Positions 1-8,746 of a stretch of DNA of 64,000 nucleotides are shown one piece after another. This DNA is from an uncultured Lachnospiraceae bacterium (GTDB taxonomy: Bacteria; Bacillota; Clostridia; Lachnospirales; Lachnospiraceae): NCBI GenBank assembly GCA_947367855.1, contig CANBFE010000001.1, forward strand, positions 186,001 through 250,000. The letters are read 5' to 3'. Below the pieces are notes generated by a model, which saw only the letters and a list, made by a program, of their open reading frames with translations, was not told where the DNA came from and made no database searches. Position 1 is the first letter of the stretch, and the number at the start of each line of letters is the position of its first letter. The position numbers and the translations under genes were made by a program.

Positions 1-1890
1 GGCATGTTTGACGGAAGTATTTCACTGACGGAAGACATGGGAGCCTATATAAGGAAATTTGTCCATGAGGAAGACCGTGAGATGCTTGCTCAGGCCGTTT
101 CGTTGGAAAAAATCAGGGAGGAGTTGGAAAGCGACCTTCAGTATTATACTAATTACCGAGCAGTTATAGACGGAAACACAAAGTATTTTCAGGTTAAGAT
201 GGCCCGTGCAGGAGAATGGGAAGGGGAGCATGGCATAGTTCTGGGCATCCGCAGCGTGGATGAGGAGATCCGGAACGAAATGGAGCAGAAAGAGCTGTTG
301 GAGGATGCGCTTATGCAGGCAAACAAGGCGAATAAGGCCAAGAGCGCGTTCCTCTCCAATATGTCCCATGATATACGGACTCCCATGAACGCAATTGTGG
401 GATTTACGGCCCTTGCCATTACTCATATCGACAATAAGGAGCAGGTGGAGGAATATCTGAAAAAAATCATGACTTCAGGCAATCATCTGCTGAGCCTGAT
501 CAATGATGTGCTTGACATGAGCAGGATCGAAAGCGGCAAAATCCGTCTGGAGGAAAAGCCCTGCAGTCTGCCGGATATTCTCCACGGTCTGCGCAATATT
601 CTCCAGGCGGATGTCAATGCAAAACAACTGGAGCTCTACATGGACGCGGTGGATGTCTGGGATGAGGATATCTTCTGCGATAAGTTGCGTCTGAACCAGG
701 TTCTGTTAAATCTGCTCAGCAATTCCGTAAAATATACCGGCGCGGGTGGGATTGTCAGCATGCGGGTTACGGAAAAGGCGGGGGCGCCCGCTGGTTATGC
801 CAACTATGAATTCTGCATTAAGGATAACGGAATCGGTATGGCTCCGGAATTTGTGGCACACATTTTCGAACCTTTCGAGCGGGAGGAGAATACGACAACA
901 AGCGGAATTCAGGGAACCGGTCTTGGCATGGCGATTACGAAAAATATTGTGGACATGATGAACGGTGTCATTGAGGTGAAGAGCGAGCAGGGGGTTGGAA
1001 CGGAGTTCAGAGTCTCCTTTACGTTCCGCCTGGGCTCCGCGCCGAAGGAAGCCAGGGAAATAGCGGAACTGGCCAACTGCAGGGCTCTGGTGGTGGATGA
1101 TGATTTCAATACCTGCGACAGTGTTTCCTATATGCTGCAGCAGATCGGAATGCGCGCGGAATGGACTCTTTCCGGAAAAGAAGCAGTACTGCGCACCCGT
1201 CAGGCATTTATGCGGGGGGACAGTTTCCAGGTGTATATAATTGACTGGCTGCTGCCGGATATGAACGGTGTGGAAGTTACCAGGAGGATAAGGAAGGAAA
1301 TCGGAGAAGAAGCGCCGGTAATCGTGCTGACTGCGTATGACTGGTCGGATATTGAAGAAGAGGCAAAGGAGGCCGGTGTCACTGCTTTCTGCAGTAAACC
1401 CCTGTTCCTGTCAGAACTGAGGAGCTGCCTCAAGTCCGTTATCAACGCAGGGGAGGAAGAGGAAGCCCGGGAGGCAGGAAAGTCGGAGCAGAGGCAGCAC
1501 ACAGGCAGGATTCTGCTTGCCGAGGATGTGGCGCTGAATCAGGAAATTGCGGTGGCAATTCTGGGAGACGCCGGGTTTACCACGGAAGTGGCCGAGAATG
1601 GCAGGATTGCCGTAGAGATGCTGAGCAGGTCACAGCCCGGATATTACAGGGTGGTTCTGATGGATGTGCAGATGCCGGTAATGAACGGTTATGAGGCGGC
1701 CAAAGCGATCCGCAGCCTGGAAGATAAGGAACTGGCGTCCGTGCCCATTATTGCCATGACGGCCAATGCCTTTGAGGAGGATAAGAAGGAGGCCCTGGAA
1801 AACGGTATGAACGGTCACATTGCAAAGCCCATTGATGTGGATATGCTGTTTGAGACATTGGACAGAATTTTGAGCGGCAGGGAAAAATGA
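1..1890 (+). CDS. hybrid sensor histidine kinase with two receiver domains (5' end outside window)
   Basis: The reading frame is open from the first base, and the first ATG (position 4) falls inside what looks like the end of a PAS-type sensor segment, so the true start lies upstream. From position 4 the visible protein is 628 residues. A dimerisation/phosphoacceptor helix has His122 in SNMSHDIRTPMN. The HATPase_c domain follows (about residues 215-350, NSVKYT, DNGIGM and GTGLGMAI boxes). Two receiver domains come next: the first (about 360-480) with Asp414 in IDWLLPDMNG, the second (about 503-620) with Asp554 in MDVQMPVMNG. This order (kinase, REC, REC) is common in Lachnospiraceae orphan hybrid kinases. 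Ligand and output are not visible; no response regulator gene follows it. Confidence 0.9.
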   Translation, partial: GMFDGSISLTEDMGAYIRKFVHEEDREMLAQAVSLEKIREELESDLQYYTNYRAVIDGNTKYFQVKMARAGEWEGEHGIVLGIRSVDEEIRNEMEQKELLEDALMQANKANKAKSAFLSNMSHDIRTPMNAIVGFTALAITHIDNKEQVEEYLKKIMTSGNHLLSLINDVLDMSRIESGKIRLEEKPCSLPDILHGLRNILQADVNAKQLELYMDAVDVWDEDIFCDKLRLNQVLLNLLSNSVKYTGAGGIVSMRVTEKAGAPAGYANYEFCIKDNGIGMAPEFVAHIFEPFEREENTTTSGIQGTGLGMAITKNIVDMMNGVIEVKSEQGVGTEFRVSFTFRLGSAPKEAREIAELANCRALVVDDDFNTCDSVSYMLQQIGMRAEWTLSGKEAVLRTRQAFMRGDSFQVYIIDWLLPDMNGVEVTRRIRKEIGEEAPVIVLTAYDWSDIEEEAKEAGVTAFCSKPLFLSELRSCLKSVINAGEEEEAREAGKSEQRQHTGRILLAEDVALNQEIAVAILGDAGFTTEVAENGRIAVEMLSRSQPGYYRVVLMDVQMPVMNGYEAAKAIRSLEDKELASVPIIAMTANAFEEDKKEALENGMNGHIAKPIDVDMLFETLDRILSGREK

Positions 1891-1922
1891 TGTCACTTTA
1901 TCAAATTTTAATGGGAAAGTGA

Positions 1923-1951
1923 TTGCAAATGGAAAAGGACTATGTTAAACT
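1923..1951 (+). promoter_or_regulatory. sigma-A type promoter of the butyrate operon
   Basis: TTGCAA (1923-1928), a 17-nt spacer, then TAAACT (1946-1951). It lies after the kinase stop and about 65 nt before the thl start, so it is the best candidate to drive thl and the genes behind it. Assigned by motif only. Confidence 0.65.
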
Positions 1952-2015
1952 GGAAGTATCCTGTATGATAAAAAAATAACAATCAATACAAATCATTAAT
2001 TTGGAGGGAAAACAA

Positions 2016-3200
2016 ATGGCAAGAAAAGTAGTTTTAGCCGGTGCATGCCGTACTGCAATCGGTACCATGGGCGGCACGCTGAGCAACACCCCCGCTGCGG
2101 AACTGGGTGCAATCGTGATCAAGGAAGCCCTGAACAGGGCAGGGGTGAAGCCCGAAGATGTAGACCAGGTTTACATGGGCTGTGTCATCCAGGCAGCACA
2201 GGGACAGAATGTGGCGCGCCAGTCTTCCATCAAGGCAGGTCTTCCCATTGAAGTGCCTGCAGTTACCATGAACGTAGTCTGCGGTTCCGGTCTGAACTGT
2301 GTGAACCAGGCTGCGCAGATGATCATGGCAGGAGATGCCGATGTGGTGGTAGCCGGCGGTATGGAGAATATGTCCATGGCGCCTTACGCAGTTCCCCAGG
2401 CCCGTTACGGTTACAGGATGAATAACGGCACTCTGGTGGATACCATGATCAAGGATGCCCTCTGGGACGCTTTTAATGATTATCATATGATTACCACTGC
2501 AGACAACATCTGCCGTGAGTGGAATCTGACCCGTGAGGAGCTTGACGAGTTTGCGCTCAAGAGCCAGCAGAAGGCGGAAGCGGCGCAGAAGTCCGGCGCA
2601 TTCGACGCGGAGATCGTGCCCGTTATGGTGAAGAAAAAGAAAGAAATGATCGAGTTCAAGGTGGACGAAGGCCCCCGTGCAGGATCCACCATCGAAGGCC
2701 TTGCAAAGCTTCGTCCCATCAATAAGGATGGTTTCGTAACCGCAGGCAATGCTTCCGGCATCAATGACGGAGCAGCAGCCATCGTGGTGATGAGCGAAGA
2801 GAAGGCAAAGGAACTGGGCGTGAAGCCCATGGCTACCTTTGTGGCAGGTGCTCTGGCAGGCGTTCGTCCCGAAGTAATGGGAATCGGCCCTGTGGCATCC
2901 ACAAAGAAGGTGCTTGCCAAGACCGGCATGAAGATTGAAGATTTCGACATCATCGAGGCAAACGAGGCATTTGCGGCACAGTCCGTGGCAGTGGGCAAGG
3001 ACCTGGGCATTGATGTTGACAAACAGCTGAACCCCAACGGCGGCGCAATCGCTCTGGGACATCCCGTAGGCGCGTCAGGATGCCGTATCCTGGTAACCCT
3101 GCTTCACGAGATGCAGGCAAAGGGAGCAAAGACCGGACTTGCAACTCTCTGCATCGGCGGCGGCATGGGATGCTCCACCATCGTGAAGATCGAGGACTAA
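2016..3200 (+). CDS. thlA: acetyl-CoA C-acetyltransferase (thiolase)
   Basis: Condenses two acetyl-CoA to acetoacetyl-CoA, the first step of butyrate formation. The 394-residue length is normal for a biosynthetic thiolase. The acyl-accepting cysteine is Cys89 (VVCGSGLN), and the C-terminal catalytic pair is His349 (ALGHPVGASG) and Cys379 (CIGGGMG). I chose ATG 2016 because a GGAGG sits at 2003-2007; an in-frame TTG at 2001 overlaps that ribosome binding site. First gene of the cluster thl-crt-hbd-bcd-etfB-etfA. Arginine is mostly CGT/CGC, unlike the AGG-rich neighbours downstream, which suggests strong expression. Confidence 0.97.
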   Translation: MARKVVLAGACRTAIGTMGGTLSNTPAAELGAIVIKEALNRAGVKPEDVDQVYMGCVIQAAQGQNVARQSSIKAGLPIEVPAVTMNVVCGSGLNCVNQAAQMIMAGDADVVVAGGMENMSMAPYAVPQARYGYRMNNGTLVDTMIKDALWDAFNDYHMITTADNICREWNLTREELDEFALKSQQKAEAAQKSGAFDAEIVPVMVKKKKEMIEFKVDEGPRAGSTIEGLAKLRPINKDGFVTAGNASGINDGAAAIVVMSEEKAKELGVKPMATFVAGALAGVRPEVMGIGPVASTKKVLAKTGMKIEDFDIIEANEAFAAQSVAVGKDLGIDVDKQLNPNGGAIALGHPVGASGCRILVTLLHEMQAKGAKTGLATLCIGGGMGCSTIVKIED

Positions 3201-3337
3201 GGTTTCAGTTTCAGGAAGGAGGCCTCCGGAAAGCGGGACATGCGCTTTCCGGAAGCTGAATAAAGAAGGAATGGCTCTTGCATTTGAGGCATTCTTTCTT
3301 TGATGAAAGCAGGATTTACATAAAACACAGCATGAAA
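3201..3337 (+). other. thl-crt intergenic region, proximal part: two hairpins
   Basis: A perfect 10-bp stem (3225-3234 with 3244-3253, loop of 9) starts 25 nt after the thl stop. A second stem of 11 bp with one G-U pair joins 3263-3273 to 3290-3300 and ends in a T-rich stretch (TTCTTTCTT), but no clean U-run follows. Together they could be an attenuator or an mRNA stabiliser between thl and crt. No reading frame here is convincing. Confidence 0.55.
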
Positions 3338-3575
3338 CCGGAAGGAATTCATGCGGAACTAAAAACAGCATGAATCCGTGAGGCGCCAGATGGAGATACG
3401 GACGCAGAATTAAGCGGCCGGAAATCCATCTAGAGAAGAGGCACCGGAAGGAATTCATGCGGAACTAAAAAAACAGCATGAATCCGTGAGGCGCCAGATG
3501 GAGATACGGACGCAGAATTAAGCGGCCGGAAATCCATCTAGAGGAAGGGCGCCGGAAGGAATTCATGCGGAACTA
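3338..3575 (+). repeat. tandem ~107-bp direct repeat (2.2 copies) between thl and crt
   Basis: Copy 1 is 3338-3443 (106 bp) and copy 2 is 3444-3551 (108 bp). They differ only in the length of an A-run and in a few bases at the end. A third, partial copy (3552-3575) runs directly into the crt ribosome binding site. Each full copy holds two possible stems: GGAATTCATGC with GCATGAATCC, and AGATGGA with TCCATCT. No gene is visible in it. Confidence 0.9.
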
Positions 3576-3591
3576 TAATAGGAGAATAAAA

Positions 3592-4377
3592 ATGGAATTT
3601 GTATTGTATGAGCAGAAAGGGGCATATGCCATTATCACCATCAACCGTGAAAAGGCCCTGAACGCCCTGAACTCCGCCGTACTGGAGGAGTTGGACCAGA
3701 CTCTTGACGCAGTGGATCTGAACGCGGTGCGCTGCCTCATTCTTACCGGCGCAGGCGCCAAGTCCTTCGTGGCAGGCGCGGATATCGGAGAGATGAGCAC
3801 CCTGACAAAGGCGGAGGGAGAAGCTTTCGGCAAGAAGGGAAACGATGTTTTCCGCAAGCTGGAGACCTTCCCCATCCCTGTGATTGCCGCAGTGAACGGC
3901 TTTGCTTTGGGCGGCGGCTGTGAGATTTCCATGAGCTGTGACATCAGAATCTGTTCCGACAACGCCGTATTCGGACAGCCCGAGGTGGGCCTTGGCATCA
4001 CTCCCGGTTTTGGCGGCACCCAGAGACTGGCCCGTCTGGTAGGGGCAGGCATGGCAAAGCAGATGATCTACACCGCCCGCAATATCAAGGCAGATGAGGC
4101 GCTGCGCATCGGCCTGGTGAATGCGGTTTATCCCCAGGAGGAACTGCTTCCCGCTGCGGAGAAGATGGCTGCAGGCATTGCAAAGAACGCTCCCATTGCG
4201 GTACGCAACTGCAAGAAGGCCATCAACGACGGTCTGGATGTGAATATGGATGAAGCCATCGTCATCGAAGAGAAGCTGTTCGGCGACTGCTTCGAGACAG
4301 AGGATCAGAAGTACGGCATGGCTTTCTTCCTTGACAAGAACAAGGAGAAAGTGAAGGAGCCCTTCAAGAACTGCTGA
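3592..4377 (+). CDS. crt: 3-hydroxybutyryl-CoA dehydratase (crotonase)
   Basis: Dehydrates 3-hydroxybutyryl-CoA to crotonyl-CoA. The protein is 261 residues, the standard length for crotonase. The oxyanion-hole stretch SFVAGADIGEM and the two catalytic glutamates Glu111 (GGGCEISMSCD) and Glu131 (GQPEVGLGITPGFGGTQ) are intact. ATG 3592 is preferred over an in-frame ATG at 3565 because GGAG (3581-3584) lies 7 nt before it and because 3565 lies inside the repeat. Its leader is the truncated third copy of the upstream tandem repeat, so its translation start is physically joined to that element. Confidence 0.97.
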   Translation: MEFVLYEQKGAYAIITINREKALNALNSAVLEELDQTLDAVDLNAVRCLILTGAGAKSFVAGADIGEMSTLTKAEGEAFGKKGNDVFRKLETFPIPVIAAVNGFALGGGCEISMSCDIRICSDNAVFGQPEVGLGITPGFGGTQRLARLVGAGMAKQMIYTARNIKADEALRIGLVNAVYPQEELLPAAEKMAAGIAKNAPIAVRNCKKAINDGLDVNMDEAIVIEEKLFGDCFETEDQKYGMAFFLDKNKEKVKEPFKNC

Positions 4378-4412
4378 TCAGAAAAATGACAAATATTAAG
4401 GAGGATTGACTA

Positions 4413-5255
4413 ATGAAAGTAGGTATTATCGGCGCAGGCACCATGGGTGCAGGAATTGCCCAGGCATTTGCCATGACAGAGGGCTATGAGGTATGCCTTT
4501 GCGACATCAAGCAGGAATTTGCTGACGGCGGCAAGGCCAGGATTCTGAAGAATCTGAACTTCCTGGTAAGCAAGGAGAAGATCACCCAGGAGAAGGCAGA
4601 CGCTATCTCCGCCAAGATCGCCACAGGCCTTAAGGATATCTGCACGGACTGCGATCTGGTGATCGAGGTTGCTCCCGAGAATATGCAGATCAAGAAGACC
4701 ACTTTCAAAGAGCTGCAGGAGATCGTGAAGCCCGAGTGCATTTTTGCCACCAATACATCGTCCCTGTCCATCACCGAGATCGGCGCAGGCCTTGACAGAC
4801 CCATGATCGGCATGCACTTCTTCAATCCCGCAGACAGGATGAAGCTGGTTGAGGTTATTGCAGGCGCAAACACCCCTGCAGACCTGGTGGAGAAGATCAA
4901 GAACATTTCCACGGAGATCGGCAAGACTCCCGTAGAAGTGAAGGAAGCTCCCGGATTCGTGGTAAACAGGATTCTGATTCCCATGATCAACGAAGCCATC
5001 GGCATTTACGCAGAGGGCATTGCCAGTGTGGAAGATATCGACACAGCCATGAAGCTTGGCGCATCCCATCCCATGGGACCTCTGGCTCTGGGCGACCTGG
5101 TAGGCCTGGACATTGTGCTTGCCATTATGGAAGTACTGCAGAATGAGACCGGCGATCCCAAGTATCGTCCTCATCCCCTGCTGCGCAAGATGGTTCGCGC
5201 AGGCAAACTGGGCAAGAAGACCGGCGTGGGCTTCTATGACTACAGCAAGAAATAA
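4413..5255 (+). CDS. hbd: 3-hydroxybutyryl-CoA dehydrogenase
   Basis: Reduces acetoacetyl-CoA to 3-hydroxybutyryl-CoA with NAD(P)H. It has 280 residues, typical for the clostridial enzyme. The N-terminal Rossmann fold opens with GAGTMGAGIAQAFA, and the catalytic histidine region is GMHFFNPADRMKLVEV. The C-terminal dimerisation part includes SHPMGPLALGDLVGLD. AAGGAGG (4398-4404) lies 8 nt before the ATG. It follows crt by 35 nt, so the two are clearly cotranscribed. A 275-nt gap to bcd follows; I see only weak hairpins there and no convincing promoter. Confidence 0.97.
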   Translation: MKVGIIGAGTMGAGIAQAFAMTEGYEVCLCDIKQEFADGGKARILKNLNFLVSKEKITQEKADAISAKIATGLKDICTDCDLVIEVAPENMQIKKTTFKELQEIVKPECIFATNTSSLSITEIGAGLDRPMIGMHFFNPADRMKLVEVIAGANTPADLVEKIKNISTEIGKTPVEVKEAPGFVVNRILIPMINEAIGIYAEGIASVEDIDTAMKLGASHPMGPLALGDLVGLDIVLAIMEVLQNETGDPKYRPHPLLRKMVRAGKLGKKTGVGFYDYSKK

Positions 5256-5530
5256 AATCTGCTGTGGGCATCCGGCCTGACCGGAGCATGGGCTGTGAAA
5301 AAGAATACGGAATCACTTCGGAGTAGATCTGCGGTGGTTCCGTGTATTGTGCGCAAAAAGGAGCACAGTATGAAAACCGACTGTGATTTTCCCTGTTATT
5401 GCCGAAAGGCACCGGAACCCCTTGCGGGTACCGTGGGGAACAGAGAAAAGAATGGAGGAGCGGCGGATGCATGGATTTTCGCCGTGCGTCTGCCGATACT
5501 TAGACAAAGATAGATGGAGGAATGGTAATC

Positions 5531-6682
5531 ATGGATTTTATGTTACGAAAAGAACATGAAATGGCGCGCACCCTGTTCAGGGAGTTTGCCGAAAAAGAAG
5601 TAAAGCCTCTGGCTCAGGAGGTGGATGAAACAGAGGAATTCCCCAGAGGAACCGTGGAGAAGATGGCGAAGAACGGATTCCTGGGCATTCCCGTTCCCAA
5701 GGAGTACGGCGGACAGGGCTGCGATCCTCTGACCTACGCAATGTGCGTGGAAGAGCTTTCCAAGGTCTGCGGTACCACAGGCGTTATCGTTTCCGCACAT
5801 ACTTCCCTGTGCTGCGATCCCATCATGACCTTCGGTACGGAAGAGCAGAAGCAGAAATATCTGGTACCCCTGGCAAAGGGTGAGAAACTGGGCGCATTCG
5901 GCCTCACTGAGCCCGGAGCAGGAACGGACGCTCAGGGCCAGCAGACCAAGGCCGTGGCGGACGGAGACGACTACATCATCAACGGCTCCAAGATCTTCAT
6001 TACCAACGGTAAGGAAGCTGACGTGTATGTCATTTTTGCCGTTACCGGCGTGATCGAGAAGAGGGGCAGAAAGATCAAGGAGATCACCTCCTTCATCGTA
6101 GAGAAGGGAACCCCCGGATTTACCTTCGGAACCAAGGAGAAGAAGATGGGTATCCGCGGATCTTCTACATATGAGCTGATCTTCACGGACTGCCGCGTTC
6201 CCAAGGAGAATATGCTGGGCAAACTGGGCCAGGGCTTCAAGATTGCCATGCATACCCTGGACGGCGGACGTATCGGTATCGCCGCACAGGCTCTGGGCAT
6301 TGCTGAGGGCGCTTTGGAGAGAACCGTTGCCTACACCAAGGAGAGGAAGCAGTTCGGCAAGCCTATCGCGGCTCTGCAGAATACTCAGTTCCAGCTGGCT
6401 GATATGGCTACCAAGGTACAGGCTGCGCAGCTTCTGGTTTACAAGGCAGCCATGGCCAAGGCTACTCAGAAGGAATACGGCTTCGAGGCTGCTCAGGCGA
6501 AGCTCTATGCGGCAGAGGTTGCCATGGAAGTTACCACCAAGGCTGTTCAGCTGCACGGCGGCTACGGCTACACAAGAGAGTATGATGTGGAGCGCATGAT
6601 GCGCGATGCCAAGATCACGGAGATCTACGAAGGCACCAGCGAAGTCCAGAGGATGGTCATCAGCGCTGCGCTTTTGAAGTAA
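5531..6682 (+). CDS. bcd: butyryl-CoA dehydrogenase
   Basis: FAD enzyme that reduces crotonyl-CoA to butyryl-CoA together with EtfAB, usually coupled to electron bifurcation in clostridia. The protein is 383 residues with the acyl-CoA dehydrogenase layout: N-terminal helices, FAD/substrate stretch FGLTEPGAGTDAQ, and C-terminal helices ending with the catalytic base Glu367 in YEGTSEVQRM. The first ATG at 5522 is one base from GGAGG (5516-5520), whereas ATG 5531 has a 10-nt spacing, so I take 5531. The linkage to etfB and etfA supports a bifurcating Bcd-Etf complex. Rnf genes are not in this window. Confidence 0.96.
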   Translation: MDFMLRKEHEMARTLFREFAEKEVKPLAQEVDETEEFPRGTVEKMAKNGFLGIPVPKEYGGQGCDPLTYAMCVEELSKVCGTTGVIVSAHTSLCCDPIMTFGTEEQKQKYLVPLAKGEKLGAFGLTEPGAGTDAQGQQTKAVADGDDYIINGSKIFITNGKEADVYVIFAVTGVIEKRGRKIKEITSFIVEKGTPGFTFGTKEKKMGIRGSSTYELIFTDCRVPKENMLGKLGQGFKIAMHTLDGGRIGIAAQALGIAEGALERTVAYTKERKQFGKPIAALQNTQFQLADMATKVQAAQLLVYKAAMAKATQKEYGFEAAQAKLYAAEVAMEVTTKAVQLHGGYGYTREYDVERMMRDAKITEIYEGTSEVQRMVISAALLK

Positions 6683-6721
6683 GCGGCAGGATTTCCTGAT
6701 TTTCGCGGTAAAGCCTGCGGT

Positions 6722-6757
6722 CTGCTCCGGGCGGAAGGCGTGAACCGGCCCGGGCAG
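6722..6757 (+). other. intercistronic hairpin between bcd and etfB
   Basis: CTGCTCCGGGC (6722-6732) can pair with GCCCGGGCAG (6748-6757) with one bulge, giving a GC-rich stem. It is not followed by a U-run, so it looks more like an mRNA processing or stability element than a terminator. Confidence 0.5.
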
Positions 6758-6810
6758 CGGATGCGGCGGATAACCAAGTATAGAAAAAGAATATAAGGAG
6801 TGAAAATACA

Positions 6811-7593
6811 ATGAAAGTTGTTGTTTGTATTAAGCAGGTTCCCGATACCAAGGGCGGCGTGAAGTTCAATCCCGACGGTACTCTGGACAGAGCTGCCATG
6901 ATGACCATTATGAATCCTGACGACAAGGCAGGCCTGGAGGCAGCGCTTCGCCTGAAGGATCAGTACGGCGCGGAAGTAACCGTTCTGACCATGGGTCTTC
7001 CCAAGGCAGAGGATGTGCTTCGGGAGGCAATGGCCATGGGTGCGGACAAGGGCGTTCTGGTGACAGACAGAGTCCTGGGCGGCGCAGATACATGGGCTAC
7101 TTCCCAGACACTGGCAGGCGCGCTGCGCAATATGGAATATGACCTGATCATCACCGGACGTCAGGCAATTGACGGCGATACCGCCCAGGTAGGCCCTCAG
7201 ATTTCCGAGCATCTGAACATTCCGGTTATCTCCTATGCACAGAACCTGAAGATCGAAGGCGACAGCGTTATCGTAGAGCGTCAGTATGACGACAGATATC
7301 ATGTGCTGAAGGCCAAGATGCCCTGCCTGATCACGGCTCTGGCAGAACTCAACGAGCCCAGATACATGACACCCGGCGGAATCTTCGATGCCTGCAAGGC
7401 AGAGATCACCGTATGGGGCAGAAATGATCTGAAGGATGTGGAAGATTCCAACCTGGGATTAAAGGGCTCACCCACCCAGATTGCAAAGGCATCCGATAAG
7501 GTGAGAAAGGGAGCCGGCGAGAAGGTTACCCTTGATCCCGCAGAGGCAGTTGACTACATTGTTGACAAGCTGAAAGTGAAGCATGTAATCTAA
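6811..7593 (+). CDS. etfB: electron transfer flavoprotein, beta subunit
   Basis: Beta subunit of the ETF that passes electrons between NADH, ferredoxin and Bcd. It has 260 residues and starts with the family stretch MKVVVCIKQVPDT. The adenine-nucleotide/FAD-binding part contains LIITGRQAIDGDTAQVGPQI, characteristic of EtfB. AAGGAG lies a few bases before the ATG. It sits between bcd and etfA in the usual order, separated from bcd by a 128-nt gap that holds a GC-rich hairpin. Codon use matches thl-crt-hbd-bcd. Confidence 0.96.
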   Translation: MKVVVCIKQVPDTKGGVKFNPDGTLDRAAMMTIMNPDDKAGLEAALRLKDQYGAEVTVLTMGLPKAEDVLREAMAMGADKGVLVTDRVLGGADTWATSQTLAGALRNMEYDLIITGRQAIDGDTAQVGPQISEHLNIPVISYAQNLKIEGDSVIVERQYDDRYHVLKAKMPCLITALAELNEPRYMTPGGIFDACKAEITVWGRNDLKDVEDSNLGLKGSPTQIAKASDKVRKGAGEKVTLDPAEAVDYIVDKLKVKHVI

Positions 7594-7620
7594 GCTGAAA
7601 ATCATAAGATCAAACAGCAA

Positions 7621-7646
7621 CCGCCCGTACTTTCGTGCAGAGGCGG
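7621..7646 (+). other. intercistronic hairpin between etfB and etfA
   Basis: CCGCC (7621-7625) pairs with GGCGG (7642-7646), with an inner GTAC/GTGC pairing closed by a TTTC loop. It is followed by a leader with the string GCGGAACTAAAATTAGGAGG, which resembles the crt leader (GCGGAACTATAATAGGAG). Confidence 0.5.
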
Positions 7647-7699
7647 ACCGCGCACTGGATATGCGCATTGCGGAACTAAAATTAGGAGGAAGAGTAAGC

Positions 7700-8746
7700 A
7701 TGAACTTAGAAGAATATAAGGGCGTATATGTCTTCGCGCAGCAGGTGGACAATATCGTCAACAGCATTGCTTTTGAACTGATCGGCAAAGGCAAGGATCT
7801 GGCAGCGGATCTGGGCACCGAAGTGACTGCTGTTCTGGTAGGCAGCGGCGTAAAAGGCCTGGCGGATGAACTGGCCGAGTACGGCGCAGACAAAGTTATC
7901 GTGGTGGACGATCCCGAACTGAAGGAATACAGGACAGAGCCCTATGCCCATGCCCTGGCATCCGTGATCAACGAGTACAAGCCGGAGATTTTCCTGGTAG
8001 GCGCCACAGCCATCGGACGTGACCTTGGCCCCCGTGTTTCCGCAAGGATTCACACAGGTCTGACAGCAGACTGTACACAGCTTGATATCGGGGATTTCCC
8101 TTTGAATCCCATTCCGGGCAAGGAGCAGAAGCACAATCAGCTGCTGATGACCCGTCCGGCTTTCGGCGGCAATACCATCGCTACCATTGCCTGCCCTGAT
8201 TTCCGTCCTCAGATGGCCACCGTACGCCCCGGCGTTATGCAGAAAAAGGAGAAGCAGGCAGGCGTGAAGGCCAATGTAATCGAGTTTAATCCCGGATTCA
8301 CTCCCAACCAGAATTACGTGGAGATTCTGGAAGTAGTGAAGGCCGTTTCCGAGACAGTGGATATCATGGATGCGAAGATTCTGGTATCCGGCGGCCGTGG
8401 AATGGGCAGCCCCGAGAACTTCAAGATGCTGGAAGAGCTGGCGGAAGTCATCGGCGGTACTGTAAGCTGCTCCCGTGCAGTGGTTGACGCAGGCTGGAAG
8501 CCCAAGGATCTGCAGGTAGGCCAGACCGGAAAGACCGTTCGTCCCAATGTGTACTTTGCCATCGGTATCTCCGGCGCCATTCAGCATCTGGCAGGCATGG
8601 AGGAATCCGATATCATCATCGCCATCAATAAGGACGACACAGCTCCCATCTTTGACGTGGCTGATTTCGGTCTGGTAGGCGATCTGAACAAGATCGTTCC
8701 CGCCCTCACGGAAAAGCTCCGCGCAGAGATGGCTGCGAAGAACTAA
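7700..8746 (+). CDS. etfA: electron transfer flavoprotein, alpha subunit
   Basis: Alpha subunit of the ETF. The protein is 348 residues. The C-terminal FAD domain has VSGGRGMGSPENF, SRAVVDAGW, GQTGKTVRPNVYFAIGISGA and IIAINKDDTAPIF, all hallmark EtfA stretches. The in-frame ATG at 7661 lies upstream of the ribosome binding site, so I chose ATG 7700, which follows AGGAGGA (7684-7690) by 9 nt. It is the last gene of the butyrate cluster; a terminator follows about 95 nt later. No butyryl-CoA:acetate CoA-transferase or buk/ptb pair is nearby, so the last step is encoded elsewhere. Confidence 0.96.
   Translation: MNLEEYKGVYVFAQQVDNIVNSIAFELIGKGKDLAADLGTEVTAVLVGSGVKGLADELAEYGADKVIVVDDPELKEYRTEPYAHALASVINEYKPEIFLVGATAIGRDLGPRVSARIHTGLTADCTQLDIGDFPLNPIPGKEQKHNQLLMTRPAFGGNTIATIACPDFRPQMATVRPGVMQKKEKQAGVKANVIEFNPGFTPNQNYVEILEVVKAVSETVDIMDAKILVSGGRGMGSPENFKMLEELAEVIGGTVSCSRAVVDAGWKPKDLQVGQTGKTVRPNVYFAIGISGAIQHLAGMEESDIIIAINKDDTAPIFDVADFGLVGDLNKIVPALTEKLRAEMAAKN

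Noticed and set aside
2001..2015. TTG start for thl
   Set aside because: The TTG is part of the ribosome binding site region; ATG 2016 gives the correct family start.
3263..3300. Strong terminator after thl
   Set aside because: The stem is plausible, but no U-run follows and crt has no separate promoter; partial attenuation is the most that can be said.
5295..5513. Possible 72-residue protein between hbd and bcd
   Set aside because: No ribosome binding site, no hydrophobic or conserved pattern, arginine/proline-rich random composition.
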